This document shows positions 5,458 to 6,023 of a DNA stretch of 6,023 nucleotides, piece after piece. The position numbers were made by a program, and so were the translations under genes. The notes under the pieces are model-generated. The model had not been told where the DNA came from and did not search any database. It was given only the letters and a program-made list of their open reading frames with translations. Position 1 is the stretch's first letter. Each line of letters begins with the position of its first letter. Source of the stretch: Planctomycetaceae bacterium (GTDB lineage: Bacteria; Planctomycetota; Planctomycetia; Pirellulales; JAEUIK01); NCBI GenBank assembly GCA_016793185.1, contig JAEUIK010000047.1, positions 1 to 6,023 of the forward strand. The letters run 5' to 3'.

Positions 5458-6023
5458 ATGTCGCAGACCGAATCGGATTCACGTCCAGCCGACGCCTCCG
5501 CAAAGGGGCTTCCCCTGGTGCTCGCCACGCGCGACGAAGCGATCGGGATCCTGACGCTCAACGACCCGGCTCGACGCAACGTCCTCTCGGTGGCGATGCT
5601 CACGCAGTTGCTGGAGTGCCTCAAGGAGGCAGCCGGCGATTTGAACCTGAAGTGCCTGGTGATCGCCGCGAACGGGCCGGCATTTAGCGCGGGTCACGAC
5701 CTGCGCGAAATCGTCGCCAGCACGCCGGACGAGCTGGAGCACCTGTTCGAACTCTGCACGCGCGTCATGGAGGCGATCCGCCTGGCGCCGCAACCGGTCA
5801 TCGCTCAGGTGCAGGGGCTTGCCACGGCGGCGGGCTGCCAACTGGCAGCCACTTGCGACCTGGTGGTGGCCGCCGAAAAAGCCAGTTTCGCCACGCCCGG
5901 CGTCAAGATCGGCCTGTTCTGCTCAACCCCCGCCGTCGCGCTCTCGCGCGCCGTTCCAGCCAAGAAGGCGTTGGAAATGCTCTTCACCGGCGTGCCGATC
6001 TCGGCCGCCGAAGCCGAACGCTG
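5458..6023 (+). CDS. ECHDC3-like enoyl-CoA hydratase/isomerase-family protein, 3' truncated by window
   Basis: The frame is open from the ATG at 5458 to the right edge (188 codons plus two bases), so the C-terminus is missing. The protein is a crotonase-fold member: ILTLNDPARRNVLS (31-44), oxyanion-hole segment AFSAGHDLREI (75-85), and GLATAAGCQLAATCDLVVA (120-138). The stretch GVKIGLFCSTPAVALSRAV (148-166) and LFTGVPISAAEA closely resemble mitochondrial ECHDC3. In classical enoyl-CoA hydratase the two catalytic glutamates lie in GGGCEL and FGQPEI; here those positions are Q128 and G148. This matches the ECHDC3 branch rather than a true hydratase, so beta-oxidation hydratase activity should not be assumed; the reaction is unknown. 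CoA-thioester binding remains plausible. An in-frame GTG at 5425 is an alternative start. The first 17 or so residues are polar and poorly conserved, and no strong Shine-Dalgarno is present. Confidence 0.88.
   Translation, partial: MSQTESDSRPADASAKGLPLVLATRDEAIGILTLNDPARRNVLSVAMLTQLLECLKEAAGDLNLKCLVIAANGPAFSAGHDLREIVASTPDELEHLFELCTRVMEAIRLAPQPVIAQVQGLATAAGCQLAATCDLVVAAEKASFATPGVKIGLFCSTPAVALSRAVPAKKALEMLFTGVPISAAEAER

Overview
The window looks like ordinary chromosomal DNA from a GC-rich bacterium, most probably a planctomycete of the Pirellulales type. This rests on three things: a secreted SMP-30/gluconolactonase-like protein paired with a secreted DUF1080 protein (both families are strongly expanded in Planctomycetota), mostly weak or absent Shine-Dalgarno sequences, and GC-rich palindromic intergenic repeats of a kind common in those genomes. 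No rRNA, tRNA, CRISPR array, transposase or phage gene was seen.

Layout, left to right. (1) 47-940 (+) encodes ScpA, the kleisin subunit of the bacterial SMC condensin; scpB is not adjacent. (2) 1100-1939 (+) encodes an RNase Z-like metallo-beta-lactamase-fold protein, with its own candidate promoter at 1028-1055. (3) 1940-2220 lies between convergent genes and holds copy 1 of a composite palindromic repeat. (4) 2221-4029 (-) is a probable two-gene operon: a secreted SMP-30/gluconolactonase-family protein (upstream) followed 78 nt later by a secreted DUF1080 protein. A good sigma70-like promoter lies at 4088-4116. (5) 4030-4428 holds that promoter and copy 2 of the repeat in the same orientation. 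(6) 4429-5253 (-) encodes an AHL-lactonase-like metallo-beta-lactamase-fold hydrolase. (7) After a 204-bp divergent spacer, 5458 to the right edge (+) encodes an ECHDC3-like crotonase-fold protein that is cut by the window end and lacks both canonical hydratase glutamates.

The genes do not form one pathway. ScpA is chromosome organisation, the RNase Z-like protein is probably RNA processing, and the SMP-30/DUF1080 pair is probably extracytoplasmic sugar or sugar-lactone breakdown. The lactonase-like and ECHDC3-like genes are separate metabolic units.

The most unusual non-coding signal is the two-copy element (2003-2156 and 4257-4411). It has two nearly invariant hairpin blocks at fixed spacing, a diverged middle with short conserved islands, and imperfect terminal inverted repeats. 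No convincing new multi-gene system is visible.
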